Numbered from the stretch's first letter, positions 27,118-35,319 are shown. The stretch: 64,000 nucleotides of DNA from an uncultured Eubacterium sp. (GCA_934316925.1 CAKREC010000005.1:1-64000), one strand, 5' to 3'. The notes: generated by a model not told the origin, from the sequence alone. Program-made: numbers and translations.

Positions 27118-27146
27118 AGTATACTACATTTTGTATATGTTATCAA
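27118..27146 (-). promoter_or_regulatory. Sigma-A promoter of comM-dprA
   Basis: Minus strand: TTGATA (27146-27141), 17-base spacer, TATACT (27123-27118). It starts about 20 bases past the nrdR stop and lies about 40 bases before the comM ATG. Both boxes are 5/6 matches. Confidence 0.68.
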
Positions 27147-27165
27147 GTTTTTTCTATATATTGTG

Positions 27166-27627
27166 TTATCTGTTTTGCTGATCCAAGATCTTTTTGATCT
27201 CATCCATAAATGTGTTTACATCTTTAAATTCACGATAAACGGAAGCAAAACGAACATAGGCTACCGGATCGAGTTCCTGCAGGCCGTCCATCAAAAGTTC
27301 TCCGATCTTGCTGCTTGGAACTTCTCTTTCCCCAAGGTTAAATACCGCATTCTCCACCTTATCAACCAATTCATTGATCTGATCAACAGAAATCGGTCTT
27401 TTTATGCAGGAACGGAAAACTCCTTTTTCAATTTTGGAACGATCATATGGTTCGCGTACTTCATCTTTTTTTATCACGACCAACGGTATCGTCTCTAATT
27501 TTTCATATGTCGTAAAACGTTTTCCACATTTAATGCAACTCCGGCGCCGGCGGATCGAACTGTTGTCGTCAGCTGGTCTGGAATCGATTACTTTTGTATT
27601 TTCTTCTCCACAAAAAGGGCATTTCAT
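27166..27627 (-). CDS. nrdR: Ribonucleotide reductase repressor NrdR
   Basis: Zinc-ribbon/ATP-cone repressor of ribonucleotide reductase genes. The start is the ATG at 27627 (MKCPFCGEENTKVIDSRP), with GGGAGGAAGG upstream. The 153 residues carry the four-Cys zinc ribbon (CPFC and CIKC), the RRRSCIKCGKRFTTYE motif, then the ATP-cone. Family length is about 150. It is next to ylmC and the sporulation sigma genes, a common clostridial arrangement. Confidence 0.96.
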   Translation of the reverse strand: MKCPFCGEENTKVIDSRPADDNSSIRRRRSCIKCGKRFTTYEKLETIPLVVIKKDEVREPYDRSKIEKGVFRSCIKRPISVDQINELVDKVENAVFNLGEREVPSSKIGELLMDGLQELDPVAYVRFASVYREFKDVNTFMDEIKKILDQQNR

Positions 27628-27653
27628 AAGCCTTCCTCCCAAACAATTTTATT

Positions 27654-27682
27654 CTTATAGTATAGAGCATTTGCCCAGACAA
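27654..27682 (-). promoter_or_regulatory. Probable promoter of nrdR
   Basis: Minus strand: TTGTCT (27682-27677), 17-base spacer, TATAAG (27659-27654). A shifted alternative TTTACT-N17-TATACT overlaps it, so the exact boxes are uncertain. It lies between the ylmC stop and the nrdR start. Confidence 0.45.
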
Positions 27683-27689
27683 GTAAAGT

Positions 27690-27950
27690 CTAACACTCCC
27701 ATTTTTTCCTCACTTTATCCCGGTTTACTTCCACTAAGATCAGATCTGTACCTACCTTGCAGATCTGACATAACTCGATCACATACTCCTCCTCTCTCCC
27801 CAATATTCCAAACAGTTTACAGGGCCCGGGAACGATCAGATGAGTAATGCAGCCGGTACAAAGATCAAATTCCACATCCTCCACAAAACCAAGTCTCTCC
27901 CCGTCACATATGTTGATCACTTCTTTTTCTTTCAGGTCACAGATCCGCAT
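27690..27950 (-). CDS. ylmC: YlmC/YmxH family PRC-barrel protein
   Basis: Small PRC-barrel protein of the YlmC/YmxH family, usually next to sigma-G in spore formers. Its role is not settled. The start is set at the second ATG (27950), giving MRICDLKEKEVINICDGERLGF, which matches the family N-terminus; the first (27959) adds three residues. It has 86 residues with a C-terminal beta-rich stretch. It is divergent from sigG across about 100 bases. Confidence 0.86.
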   Translation of the reverse strand: MRICDLKEKEVINICDGERLGFVEDVEFDLCTGCITHLIVPGPCKLFGILGREEEYVIELCQICKVGTDLILVEVNRDKVRKKWEC

Positions 27951-27995
27951 GGCACACATCCACTTTATGTCTTTGTTTTATTCTATGAAAACAGA

Positions 27996-28025
27996 GCATA
28001 AAATTCTATCATTTCGGGAATGATA
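27996..28025 (+). promoter_or_regulatory. Candidate forespore (sigma-G/sigma-F type) promoter of sigG
   Basis: Plus strand: GCATA (27996-28000), 18-base spacer, AATGATA (28019-28025). Compared with the Bacillus sigma-G consensus GHATR-N18-CATXHTA, only the first -10 base differs. It ends 29 bases before the sigG ATG, which has an AGGAG site. The consensus comes from Bacillus knowledge; use in this organism is inferred. Confidence 0.55.
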
Positions 28026-28054
28026 TCAGAGAAATCATTTACAGGAGAATTATC

Positions 28055-28831
28055 ATGTCCCAGTATAAAGTAGAAATCTGTGGTATCAACACCAATAAAC
28101 TTCCTTTACTGACCAATGATGAAAAAACCGAATTGTTTGAACTTATAAAAAAGGGGGATAACAAAGCAAGAGAAACCTATATTCAGGGAAATCTGCGTCT
28201 TGTCCTCAGTATTATACAGCGTTTTCACAACAGCAGTGAAAATATTGATGATCTGTTCCAGATCGGATGTATCGGACTTATGAAAGCCATTGATAATTTT
28301 GACACAACACTCAACGTAAAATTTTCCACCTACGCCGTTCCCATGATCATCGGCGAAGTACGTCGCTATCTGCGCGATAACAATGCGATCCGCGTCAGCC
28401 GTTCCTTACGCGATACTGCTTACAAAGCTATTTATGTAAAAGAATCGATCATGAAAAAACAGGACAAAGAGCCAACCTTAGATGAAATTGCAGCGATTCT
28501 TGAGCAGTCCCCCGAGGATATCGCATTTGCCCTGGACGCAATCCAAAGTCCGGTGTCACTATACGAGCCGGTTTACTCCGAAGGCGGAGACACGTTATAT
28601 GTTATGGATCAGATCAGTGATAAAAAAAATAAAGAGACAAGCTGGGTTGAACACTTGTCTCTTAAAGATGCTATGAAGCAATTGTCAGACCGTGAAAACA
28701 AGATCATACAGATGCGTTATTTTCAGGGAAAAACTCAGATGGAGGTAGCTGAGGAAATCCACATCTCGCAGGCACAGGTCTCTCGTCTGGAAAAAAATGC
28801 ACTCAAGTCCATGAAGCAGCAGCTGAAGTGA
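28055..28831 (+). CDS. sigG: Sporulation sigma factor SigG
   Basis: Late forespore RNA polymerase sigma factor. The 258 residues begin MSQYKVEICGINTNKLPLLT, matching the SigG N-terminus. Region 2 contains DDLFQIGCIGLMKAIDNFD and KFSTYAVPMIIGEVRRYLRD; region 4 holds the helix-turn-helix KTQMEVAEEIHISQAQVSRLEK. The ATG has AGGAG upstream. It is the only gene of its cluster on the plus strand, and its TGA abuts the sigE TGA with no base between. SigF is a less likely identity because of this N-terminus and the neighbours. Confidence 0.94.
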   Translation: MSQYKVEICGINTNKLPLLTNDEKTELFELIKKGDNKARETYIQGNLRLVLSIIQRFHNSSENIDDLFQIGCIGLMKAIDNFDTTLNVKFSTYAVPMIIGEVRRYLRDNNAIRVSRSLRDTAYKAIYVKESIMKKQDKEPTLDEIAAILEQSPEDIAFALDAIQSPVSLYEPVYSEGGDTLYVMDQISDKKNKETSWVEHLSLKDAMKQLSDRENKIIQMRYFQGKTQMEVAEEIHISQAQVSRLEKNALKSMKQQLK

Positions 28832-29578
28832 TCAGGCTCCTTCCAGGCGCAGAATTTCTTTTTTCAGGCGTTTCATGATTTTTTTCTCAAGACGTGAAAT
28901 ATAACTCTGGGAAATGCCTAATTGATCTGCCACTTCCTTTTGTGTAAGTTCTTTATCCTGCCCTTTTCCCAGCCCAAAGCGCATAAAGATAATCCTCTGT
29001 TCTCTTTCATTCAGGGTTTCCAATGCTTTACGCAGTAATTTGCGATTAACTTCTCTCTCAATATCCTGATAAATTACATCTTCATTAGTTCCCAGTATGT
29101 CTGAAAGAAGAAGTTCATTGCCATCCCAGTCTACATTCAGCGGTTCATCAATCGAAACCTCCATTTTGGTTTTGCTGGTACGACGTAAATACATCAGAAT
29201 TTCATTTTCAATGCACCGGGATGCATAAGTCGCCAGTTTGATGTTTTTATCCGGATTAAATGTATTGATCGCTTTCATTAGTCCAATTGTTCCGATTGAA
29301 ATCAGATCTTCTACACCGACTCCCGTATTATCAAACTTTTTTGCAATATATACAACAAGTCTCAAATTGTGCTCCACCAATTTGTTGCGGGCACTCTCAC
29401 TATTCCCACTTCTTAGTTCCTCAATACATGCTGCTTCTTCTTCCGCATCCAATGGTGCCGGAAGAATTTCCGCTCCACCGATATAATGAATATCTCCCCC
29501 GGAATGGAACAATAAATTTTTCCAATCCGAAATCATACGAAACTGAAATTTACCCGGCATAGAAATTCTCAACAACAT
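28832..29578 (-). CDS. sigE: Sporulation sigma factor SigE (pro-form)
   Basis: Early mother-cell sigma factor, made inactive and cleaved by SpoIIGA. It has 248 residues with an N-terminal pro-region of about 28 residues before the conserved [12 protein letters not shown]. Region 2 contains [25 protein letters not shown] and region 4 ends in [20 protein letters not shown]. The ribosome site is AAAGGAGAAAG. It follows spoIIGA by about 21 bases, the standard operon. Confidence 0.96.
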   Translation of the reverse strand: MLLRISMPGKFQFRMISDWKNLLFHSGGDIHYIGGAEILPAPLDAEEEAACIEELRSGNSESARNKLVEHNLRLVVYIAKKFDNTGVGVEDLISIGTIGLMKAINTFNPDKNIKLATYASRCIENEILMYLRRTSKTKMEVSIDEPLNVDWDGNELLLSDILGTNEDVIYQDIEREVNRKLLRKALETLNEREQRIIFMRFGLGKGQDKELTQKEVADQLGISQSYISRLEKKIMKRLKKEILRLEGA

Positions 29579-29599
29579 TTTTCTTTCTCCTTTATCTGT

Positions 29600-30393
29600 T
29601 TAAAATCTAGTCATTTCCGAATGCAGGATCAAATCATATCCGTTTTTTTTCGACACATTTTCTTCACTGATCGCAACCCATAATTGTGGAAAGCTGACAA
29701 GCTCCCCTGATTTTGTCGTCCATCGCAGACAATCACAGCGAAACGCCTTGATGATCCCTCTGTTTTTCCCGATTGAATGATAGGGAATCATCCGAACCGG
29801 TTCTTCACTTCCACACCAGACAGGTTCCAAAAATTCTTTATTTGCTATGACAACCGGTTCTCCTGAAATCGGATCATATAAACAATTGCCCGTATCCAAA
29901 AAGCCGGTTCCCTGCACTGTTTTCCCATGAAATAAAAGTTCAACATAAACACTTTCTTCTTTTTCTCTTCTCACTCTTTTTAACCATGAAAAACAAGCAG
30001 AACATCCCCCTAGCAGTAAAATCGCAAAAAAAAGCAGCCAGCAAAGTGAAATACCTGTTTGCAGCTGTGTTTGTAAAAACTGCAGTCCACCGGAAAATAA
30101 GAATGTTGAAACATAAAACACGAAAAGCATTAATATAAATTTACGGATCCGCTGCTTTCCATAGGCAATTCTTATAATCGATGAATTGACCAGCAAAGAA
30201 CTCGCAATCTGAAAAAGAGAACTTTTATGTACCGGAATGATCAGATACAAGGCAGCTGCCATGCCCCCCAGTGCAGCGGCAGCCACACATCGTCGTATAT
30301 TTCCCTTTGCCAGTATCAGCTTATTCATAAAACACAGTACAAGGAATATCATTTGTCCATTTACGAAAAAAAAACATCCAGATAGATTTTCAC
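29600..30393 (-). CDS. spoIIGA: Sigma-E processing peptidase SpoIIGA, 5' end frameshifted
   Basis: Membrane aspartic protease that cleaves pro-SigE. The C-terminal domain has the catalytic motif GTGFLDTGN, and about five hydrophobic segments precede it. The best start is GTG at 30393 (ribosome site AAGGGATG): it reads VKIYLDV, a SpoIIGA-like N-terminus, then runs into a stop after nine T (30366-30374). One extra T would join it to the long frame (FFFVNGQMIFLVLCFMNKLIL). The GTG at 30412 in the long frame has no ribosome site and lies at or above the likely RNA start. This could be a pseudogene, assembly error, slippage-dependent gene, or one using ATG 30352. Confidence 0.82.
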
Positions 30394-30417
30394 ATACATC
30401 CCTTCTTTTCACGTCTG

Positions 30418-30450
30418 ATTATATTGCTTTTCTAATGCAGTTTTTGTCAA
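30418..30450 (-). promoter_or_regulatory. Spo0A-type promoter of spoIIGA-sigE
   Basis: Minus strand: perfect TTGACA (30450-30445), a 21-base spacer, and perfect TATAAT (30423-30418). The long spacer between consensus boxes is the known design of the Bacillus spoIIG promoter, which needs Spo0A-P to help sigma-A. The expected RNA start is near 30411, about 18 bases before the GTG at 30393. Confidence 0.75.
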
Positions 30451-30476
30451 ACGAGTGTTGCACTTTCAAAGAAGTT

Positions 30477-30483
30477 TTCGACA
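30477..30483 (-). promoter_or_regulatory. Spo0A box upstream of spoIIGA
   Basis: Minus strand TGTCGAA is an exact match to the 0A box TGNCGAA, about 69 bases above the predicted spoIIGA RNA start. A second, inverted, one-mismatch copy (TTTGACA) overlaps the -35. A 7-base motif can occur by chance; its place beside the long-spacer promoter is what makes it convincing. It also lies 4 bases from the -35 of the divergent cyclophilin promoter. Confidence 0.6.
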
Positions 30484-30487
30484 TTTC

Positions 30488-30516
30488 TTGCAAAATTCAT
30501 GGGAATCTTTTACAAT
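30488..30516 (+). promoter_or_regulatory. Sigma-A promoter of the cyclophilin gene
   Basis: Plus strand: TTGCAA (30488-30493), 17-base spacer, TACAAT (30511-30516). It lies 30 bases before the ATG at 30547, which has AAAGGAGG upstream. Confidence 0.72.
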
Positions 30517-30546
30517 GACTATAAAAAAGAATAAAGGAGGCCAATT

Positions 30547-31071
30547 ATGGCAACACAAAATCCAATTGTTACGATTGAAATGAACGATGGTGCTGTTATG
30601 AAAGTAGAACTCTATCCGGATACAGCACCAAATACCGTTAATAATTTTATTTCTTTGGTAAACAAGGGCTTTTATGATGGACTTACCTTCCACCGTATCA
30701 TTGAAGGATTTATGATCCAGGGCGGCGACCCGGTCGGAAACGGAACCGGTGGTCCGGATTATTCCATCAAAGGAGAATTTGCTCAGAATAACGTTAAAAA
30801 TGACTTAAAACACAGTGCCGGTGTCATTTCCATGGCGCGCTCCATGCATCCGGATTCCGCCGGTTCCCAGTTTTTTATCATGCATAAAGACGCTCCCCAC
30901 CTGGACGGCGCTTATGCGGCCTTCGGAAAATTGATCGAGGGAATGGATGTTGTAGACGCGATCGCTACCAAAGAAACAGATTGGAGTGATGCTCCGATCA
31001 CACCGGTTGTGATGAAGAAAGTCACCGTAGAAACTTTTGGTGTTGATTATCCGGAGCCGGAAACAGTATAA
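30547..31071 (+). CDS. Peptidyl-prolyl cis-trans isomerase (cyclophilin)
   Basis: Cytoplasmic cyclophilin-type proline isomerase that assists protein folding. It has 174 residues with no signal peptide. Core motifs are FHRIIEGFMIQGGDP, SMARSMHPDSAGSQFFIM and HLDGAYAAFGKLIEGMDVV, with the catalytic Arg in FHRII. It is a single-gene unit with its own promoter and a strong terminator shared with miaB. Confidence 0.95.
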   Translation: MATQNPIVTIEMNDGAVMKVELYPDTAPNTVNNFISLVNKGFYDGLTFHRIIEGFMIQGGDPVGNGTGGPDYSIKGEFAQNNVKNDLKHSAGVISMARSMHPDSAGSQFFIMHKDAPHLDGAYAAFGKLIEGMDVVDAIATKETDWSDAPITPVVMKKVTVETFGVDYPEPETV

Positions 31072-31074
31072 AAC

Positions 31075-31120
31075 AAAAAACAATTTGGCAGAGAATACAT
31101 CTCTGACCAAATTGTTTTTT
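31075..31120. terminator. Bidirectional terminator between cyclophilin gene and miaB
   Basis: A perfect 14-bp inverted repeat (31075-31088 with 31107-31120) carries an A tract on one side and a T tract on the other. An inner CAGAGA/TCTCTG extends the stem. It starts 4 bases after the cyclophilin stop and ends 2 bases before the miaB stop, so it can serve both convergent genes. Confidence 0.93.
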
Positions 31121-31122
31121 TA

Positions 31123-32571
31123 TTAGGCTTCTTTTTGCCCCATATAATAAAAGCCACGGCTCTCGATCAATTTTACATCTAAAATTTTGCCGATATCTGC
31201 TGTCGTTCCCGGAAAATGTACGACCGCATTATTCGACAAACGGCCAGTAACCAGACTGTCGTCCTGATCATTCATTTCCTCTGCAAGCACGGGAACCGTC
31301 TTTCCTACATGGGCATCGGTGATCTCCGTTGAAATTTTCTGGATTTCGCCCAAAAGACGTTGAAATCTTTCTTTTACAACTTCTTCTGAAACTTGATTTT
31401 CCATAGCTGCAGCGGGAGTTCCGCTCCGTTTGGAATAAATAAATGTGTAGGCACTGTCATACCGTACTTTCTTTACGACATCTAATGTTTCTAAGAAGTC
31501 TTCTTCTGTCTCACCCGGAAATCCTACAATGATATCGGTCGTGAGCGAAATGTCCGGCATTTTATCTTTGATCCGCTGTACCAGCGAAAGATAATCTTCT
31601 TTTGTATAATGCCGGTTCATTTTCCGCAGGATTTCGGTACTTCCGGACTGCAACGGCAGGTGCAGATGTGTGCAGACTTTGTCACATTCACTCATTGCCT
31701 CGATCAGTTCATCCGACAGATCCTTTGGGTGTGATGTCATAAAGCGGATTCTTTCCAGCCCCGGAATATCATTTACCATCTTCAAAAGATTGGCAAAGGT
31801 AACCTTGTTATCCAGATTCTTGCCATAAGAATTGACATTCTGTCCCAACAGCATCACCTCTACCACGCCATTTGCTACCAGACCTTTGATCTCATCAATA
31901 ATGTCCTCCGGTTCACGGCTGCGTTCCCTGCCCCGGACATATGGTACAATACAATAACTGCAGAAGTTGTTACAGCCGTACATGATATTAACGCCGGTTT
32001 TAAACGAATATTTCCGTTTTGCAGGCAGATCTTCTACAATCTCTTTGGCTTCTTTCCAGACATCCATAACCGGACGTTGTGACTGGATCTGCGTATACAA
32101 AAGTTCTGCCAGTTTATATATGTTATGTGTGCCAAATACAAGATCCACAAAAGAATAACTCTTTTTGATCCGCTCAACCTCATCATCTTCCTGCATCATG
32201 CAGCCGCACAATGCAATCTTCATGTCCGGATTCTTCTTTTTATGATTTTTCAGATAGCCCAGTCTTCCATATATCTTCAGATTGGCATTTTCTCTTACGG
32301 TACACGTGTTGTACAATACAAAATCGGCAACCGGTTCCTCCACTTCTTCATAACCGATATACTCTAAGATCGCTGTCATCTTCTCCGAGTCCTTTGCATT
32401 CATCTGACAGCCTAATGTCTGGATCGACATGGTAAGACTTCTCCCGAGTCTTTTCTTCTCACCATCCATCCATTCTTTACATTTTTTCATAAAGTAATAC
32501 TGACGTTCCGGTTCAGTCAGTGGCTCTGTTCCTGCAACATCCACTTCCTGTAATCGTTTGTTGTCATACAT
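31123..32571 (-). CDS. miaB: tRNA methylthiotransferase MiaB
   Basis: Radical SAM enzyme that adds a methylthio group to i6A37 in tRNAs. The 482 residues contain the N-terminal cluster-binding Cys residues in LGCQMNAKDSEKM, YNTCTVRENANLK and ALCGCMMQ. The radical SAM motif is CNNFCSYCIVPYVRGRERSR, and a C-terminal TRAM domain ends the protein. An N-terminal extension of about 40 residues is common in clostridial MiaB. It starts just after a small hairpin that follows htrA, so the two are probably cotranscribed. Confidence 0.95.
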   Translation of the reverse strand: MYDNKRLQEVDVAGTEPLTEPERQYYFMKKCKEWMDGEKKRLGRSLTMSIQTLGCQMNAKDSEKMTAILEYIGYEEVEEPVADFVLYNTCTVRENANLKIYGRLGYLKNHKKKNPDMKIALCGCMMQEDDEVERIKKSYSFVDLVFGTHNIYKLAELLYTQIQSQRPVMDVWKEAKEIVEDLPAKRKYSFKTGVNIMYGCNNFCSYCIVPYVRGRERSREPEDIIDEIKGLVANGVVEVMLLGQNVNSYGKNLDNKVTFANLLKMVNDIPGLERIRFMTSHPKDLSDELIEAMSECDKVCTHLHLPLQSGSTEILRKMNRHYTKEDYLSLVQRIKDKMPDISLTTDIIVGFPGETEEDFLETLDVVKKVRYDSAYTFIYSKRSGTPAAAMENQVSEEVVKERFQRLLGEIQKISTEITDAHVGKTVPVLAEEMNDQDDSLVTGRLSNNAVVHFPGTTADIGKILDVKLIESRGFYYMGQKEA

Positions 32572-32587
32572 AGATTATCCTCCTTGT

Positions 32588-32607
32588 GCAGGAGAATCAT
32601 CTCCTGC
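32588..32607 (-). other. Perfect short hairpin between htrA and miaB
   Basis: An 8-bp perfect stem with a 4-base loop (GCAGGAGA/TCTCCTGC on the minus strand) begins 1 base after the htrA stop and ends about 4 bases before the AGGAGG of miaB. It has no U-tail, so it is not a normal terminator. It may be an RNA processing or stability element. Confidence 0.5.
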
Positions 32608-32608
32608 C

Positions 32609-33775
32609 TTAACTCTGTTTTTTCCCAAATGTAATTTCTTTTGTAACTTCTTTATATTCTCCATTCGAGCTGACTTTAAGCGTCAGTGTTCCTTTTTCGC
32701 CACTGCGGATATGGGTAAGTTTTTCCTGAAGTGCCTCCATCGAGGTAACTTCCTCACCATTGATCCCGGTAATAATGTATCCCTGTTTCAAGCCAGCTTT
32801 TGCCGCCGGAGATCCATCACTGACCTCAACAATATAAATTCCTTCCGGCATTCCATATGCACTGGCATATTCACTCGTAATGTCTCTGCCGGTAACACCA
32901 AGATATGCCTGCTCATCCTCGGAAATCGTCTCCTGGTTCATCAACTGGGTCAGAATTGGTTCTGCAGTCGCCATCGGAATCGCAAAACCCATTCCCTCAA
33001 TTTCTTCCGACGCAAATTTGGAAGAGTTAATGCCGATTACCTCTCCGGCACTATTTACGAGCGCACCACCACTATTTCCCGGATTGATCGCGGCATCAGT
33101 CTGCAATAATTTGACAGAGCCACTGTCCTCCGCATCGATCTCACGGTCTTTTGCACTAATATAACCAACCGTTACACTGGTTCCATAGCCAAGGGCATTG
33201 CCGATCGCAATCGCCTGCTCTCCGACTTTTGTCTCATCACTGTTTCCGATCGTAGCAATCTTTACATTGTTCTTCGTGTCATCCGTCAATTTGGTCATGT
33301 CCACTTCCACAACTGCCAGATCATGCGTGGAATCTGTTCCTTTTACCGTTGCGCTTGCGGTAGAACCATCGTTGAATTTGATCGTAACACTTTCTGCATC
33401 CGATACGACATGGTTGTTGGTCGCAATATACATTTTATCATCTTTTTCCGCAATGATAATTCCAGAGCCACTGCCCGTACTTTCCTGACTTTGCTGACCA
33501 AACGGTGTCATACTTGTTGTTGTCGCTGTAATATCGATCGCAACAATTGAAGGCAGCACCTGTTCCGATACGGTGGATACATCTCCGCTGGTGCTTGATG
33601 TATTATTTACAACGGAAGTTGTTGTTAATTTTGCTTTCGAAGACGTCGAGGTACTTGCCGCCTCCTGCTTCACTCCCAGTAAATGAGACGTACTGTAATT
33701 TACTCCTTGAAATGTTGTACCTGCTATAATTCCAAATGCTGCTGCCCCTGCAACTAATTTAACCATTTTTTTCAT
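32609..33775 (-). CDS. HtrA/DegP family S1C serine protease
   Basis: Membrane-anchored envelope quality-control protease. The ATG at 33775 has AAAGGATG upstream; the GTG at 33784 does not. The 388 residues have an N-terminal anchor (about 4-25) and a Ser/Thr-rich linker. The trypsin-like domain has His in TNNHVV (about residue 121), Asp in THDLAVV (about 149) and Ser in NPGNSGGAL (about 233). A C-terminal PDZ domain carries GIYIVEVSDGSPAAKAGL. All three catalytic residues are present. Confidence 0.94.
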   Translation of the reverse strand: MKKMVKLVAGAAAFGIIAGTTFQGVNYSTSHLLGVKQEAASTSTSSKAKLTTTSVVNNTSSTSGDVSTVSEQVLPSIVAIDITATTTSMTPFGQQSQESTGSGSGIIIAEKDDKMYIATNNHVVSDAESVTIKFNDGSTASATVKGTDSTHDLAVVEVDMTKLTDDTKNNVKIATIGNSDETKVGEQAIAIGNALGYGTSVTVGYISAKDREIDAEDSGSVKLLQTDAAINPGNSGGALVNSAGEVIGINSSKFASEEIEGMGFAIPMATAEPILTQLMNQETISEDEQAYLGVTGRDITSEYASAYGMPEGIYIVEVSDGSPAAKAGLKQGYIITGINGEEVTSMEALQEKLTHIRSGEKGTLTLKVSSNGEYKEVTKEITFGKKQS

Positions 33776-33863
33776 GTTACACACATCCTTTCTTTTGATA
33801 TATTCATATCATACGCAAAAAATGTGTGCCAAATTTGAAGAAACTGTGTATATCGTGTGAACC

Positions 33864-34166
33864 TTACACCAGATAATCCATGCAGGTTCTTCTCGCTGTA
33901 TAAGGGCGAACTTTTGTATCCGCAACCGCAACATGTTCCAGATGTGTTGCATATGTTTTTAACGCATCTTCATCTTCAAACTCCGAGTCCAGCATGACAT
34001 CGGCATTGGAGCTCTCAAGTCCTTCAATATGAACCTGAATCTTAAGAAGACCGGGAATTTTACCTGCCAGACTTTCCAGCCCATCCTTAATGCCCTTCTT
34101 AACCTGCTGTTTTTCTGTTTCCGATAATTCTTCCTTTAAATTCCATAAAATAACATGCTTTACCAT
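33864..34166 (-). CDS. Dabb (stress-responsive A/B barrel) domain protein
   Basis: Small ferredoxin-fold protein of the Dabb family; members are dimeric and mostly of unknown function. The start is the ATG at 34166 (MVKHVILWNLKEELSE), with a GGAGG site; the frame extends to 34205 but would overlap pheA. The 100 residues include the family features VKHVILWNL and a C-terminal HLEHVAVADTKVRPY. It is probably the last gene of the folate-pheA run. Confidence 0.86.
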   Translation of the reverse strand: MVKHVILWNLKEELSETEKQQVKKGIKDGLESLAGKIPGLLKIQVHIEGLESSNADVMLDSEFEDEDALKTYATHLEHVAVADTKVRPYTARRTCMDYLV

Positions 34167-34185
34167 AATAAACCTCCATATATTT

Positions 34186-35319
34186 TTACACCTTAAAATT
34201 TCCAAGTATTCTCAGCGATGTTGCTTCCTGCTCAATTCCACGCAGTGCATTTTTCACCGCGGCATCTTCCAGATTTCCTTCTATATCAATAAAGAAACGA
34301 TATTCCCAGTTGCTTGCCGGAATCGGTCTGGATTCGATCAGGGTCATATTTAAATTGTTATACATAAAATGAGACAAAATTCCATACAAAGAACCACTGA
34401 CATGTGGCAGTTCAATGCACAGGGCAATCCGGTCACTTTCTTTTGAAAAGATCTTTTCATGACCGATCACAATAAAACGCGTACAATTGTTTTTTTCATG
34501 CTGGATCGCATCTGCTACGATCTCAAGTCCATATTCCTTTGCTGCTCTCCGGCTGGCGATCGCCGCCTGCGTCCGGTCCTGATCCATCGCAACCTTTTTG
34601 GCAGCAGCAGCTGTACTATCGTACTCAATCCCCTGATATTCCGCATGCTCTCTCATAAATTCTGCACATTGTGCCAGCCCCTGTGGATGTGAGTATACTT
34701 TTTTAATCTGATCCAGAGTGGTCCCCGGCAATGCCATCAGGCACTGGTCGATCTTCAACACATAATGCCCCACGATCGAATTCTCATAATTCAGCAAAAG
34801 ATCGTAGTTTGCCGTAATGCCTCCCGTCGATGAATTTTCGATCGGCAGAACTCCAAAATCAGCATCCCCGTTTTGCACTGCTTCCATAATGCCCTGAAAA
34901 CTGGTACAACTGATTCCCTGTACCTCTTCGCCAAAAATCTGCTCCATAGCCTGCTGCGTATGTGTTCCCGGAACACCAAAGTACATGACTTTCTTCGCTT
35001 CTTTCCGGAAATCTTTTGTTGTTTTGGTAAAACCGGTCGAAATATCCTGATCCATCAGCATGCTATACTGATGTTTGCGGCTGATCGACATGATCTGGCT
35101 GAACAATTGTCTCACTGCCTTTTCATTGAACTCACCATGTGCTACCGAGCCAAGATAATCCAGCTTTTGATCTTCTCGCTCCTTGTCAAACACGGCTTTT
35201 CCTGTTTCCATTTTATATTTTGCAACTTCCGTTGCTACTTCCATTCGTTTTTCAAACAACTGTACGATCTGGTCGTCAATCTTATCGATCTGCTGTCTGG
35301 AAATTGATAAATCAACCAT
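34186..35319 (-). CDS. pheA: Bifunctional chorismate mutase / prephenate dehydratase
   Basis: Two steps of phenylalanine synthesis in one protein. The 377 residues comprise an N-terminal AroQ-type chorismate mutase (about 1-90), a dehydratase domain starting at VMYFGVPGTHTQQAMEQIFG (about 110-290) with the catalytic NNCTRFIVIG motif, and a C-terminal ACT domain. The ESRPIP motif for Phe feedback is present. The ATG at 35319 has a GGAGG inside the end of the fol gene, and the two genes overlap by 8 bases. Confidence 0.95.
   Translation of the reverse strand: MVDLSISRQQIDKIDDQIVQLFEKRMEVATEVAKYKMETGKAVFDKEREDQKLDYLGSVAHGEFNEKAVRQLFSQIMSISRKHQYSMLMDQDISTGFTKTTKDFRKEAKKVMYFGVPGTHTQQAMEQIFGEEVQGISCTSFQGIMEAVQNGDADFGVLPIENSSTGGITANYDLLLNYENSIVGHYVLKIDQCLMALPGTTLDQIKKVYSHPQGLAQCAEFMREHAEYQGIEYDSTAAAAKKVAMDQDRTQAAIASRRAAKEYGLEIVADAIQHEKNNCTRFIVIGHEKIFSKESDRIALCIELPHVSGSLYGILSHFMYNNLNMTLIESRPIPASNWEYRFFIDIEGNLEDAAVKNALRGIEQEATSLRILGNFKV

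Noticed and set aside
28055-28831. This gene as sigF instead of sigG
   Set aside because: The N-terminus and the ylmC/sigE neighbours match SigG, and there is no spoIIAA/spoIIAB next to it.
30394-30412. GTG 30412 as the spoIIGA start
   Set aside because: No ribosome site, and it lies at or above the predicted RNA start for the TTGACA-N21-TATAAT promoter.
33776-33863. Promoter before htrA
   Set aside because: Only a weak TTGGCA-N18-TATGAA pair is visible; not enough to list as a feature.
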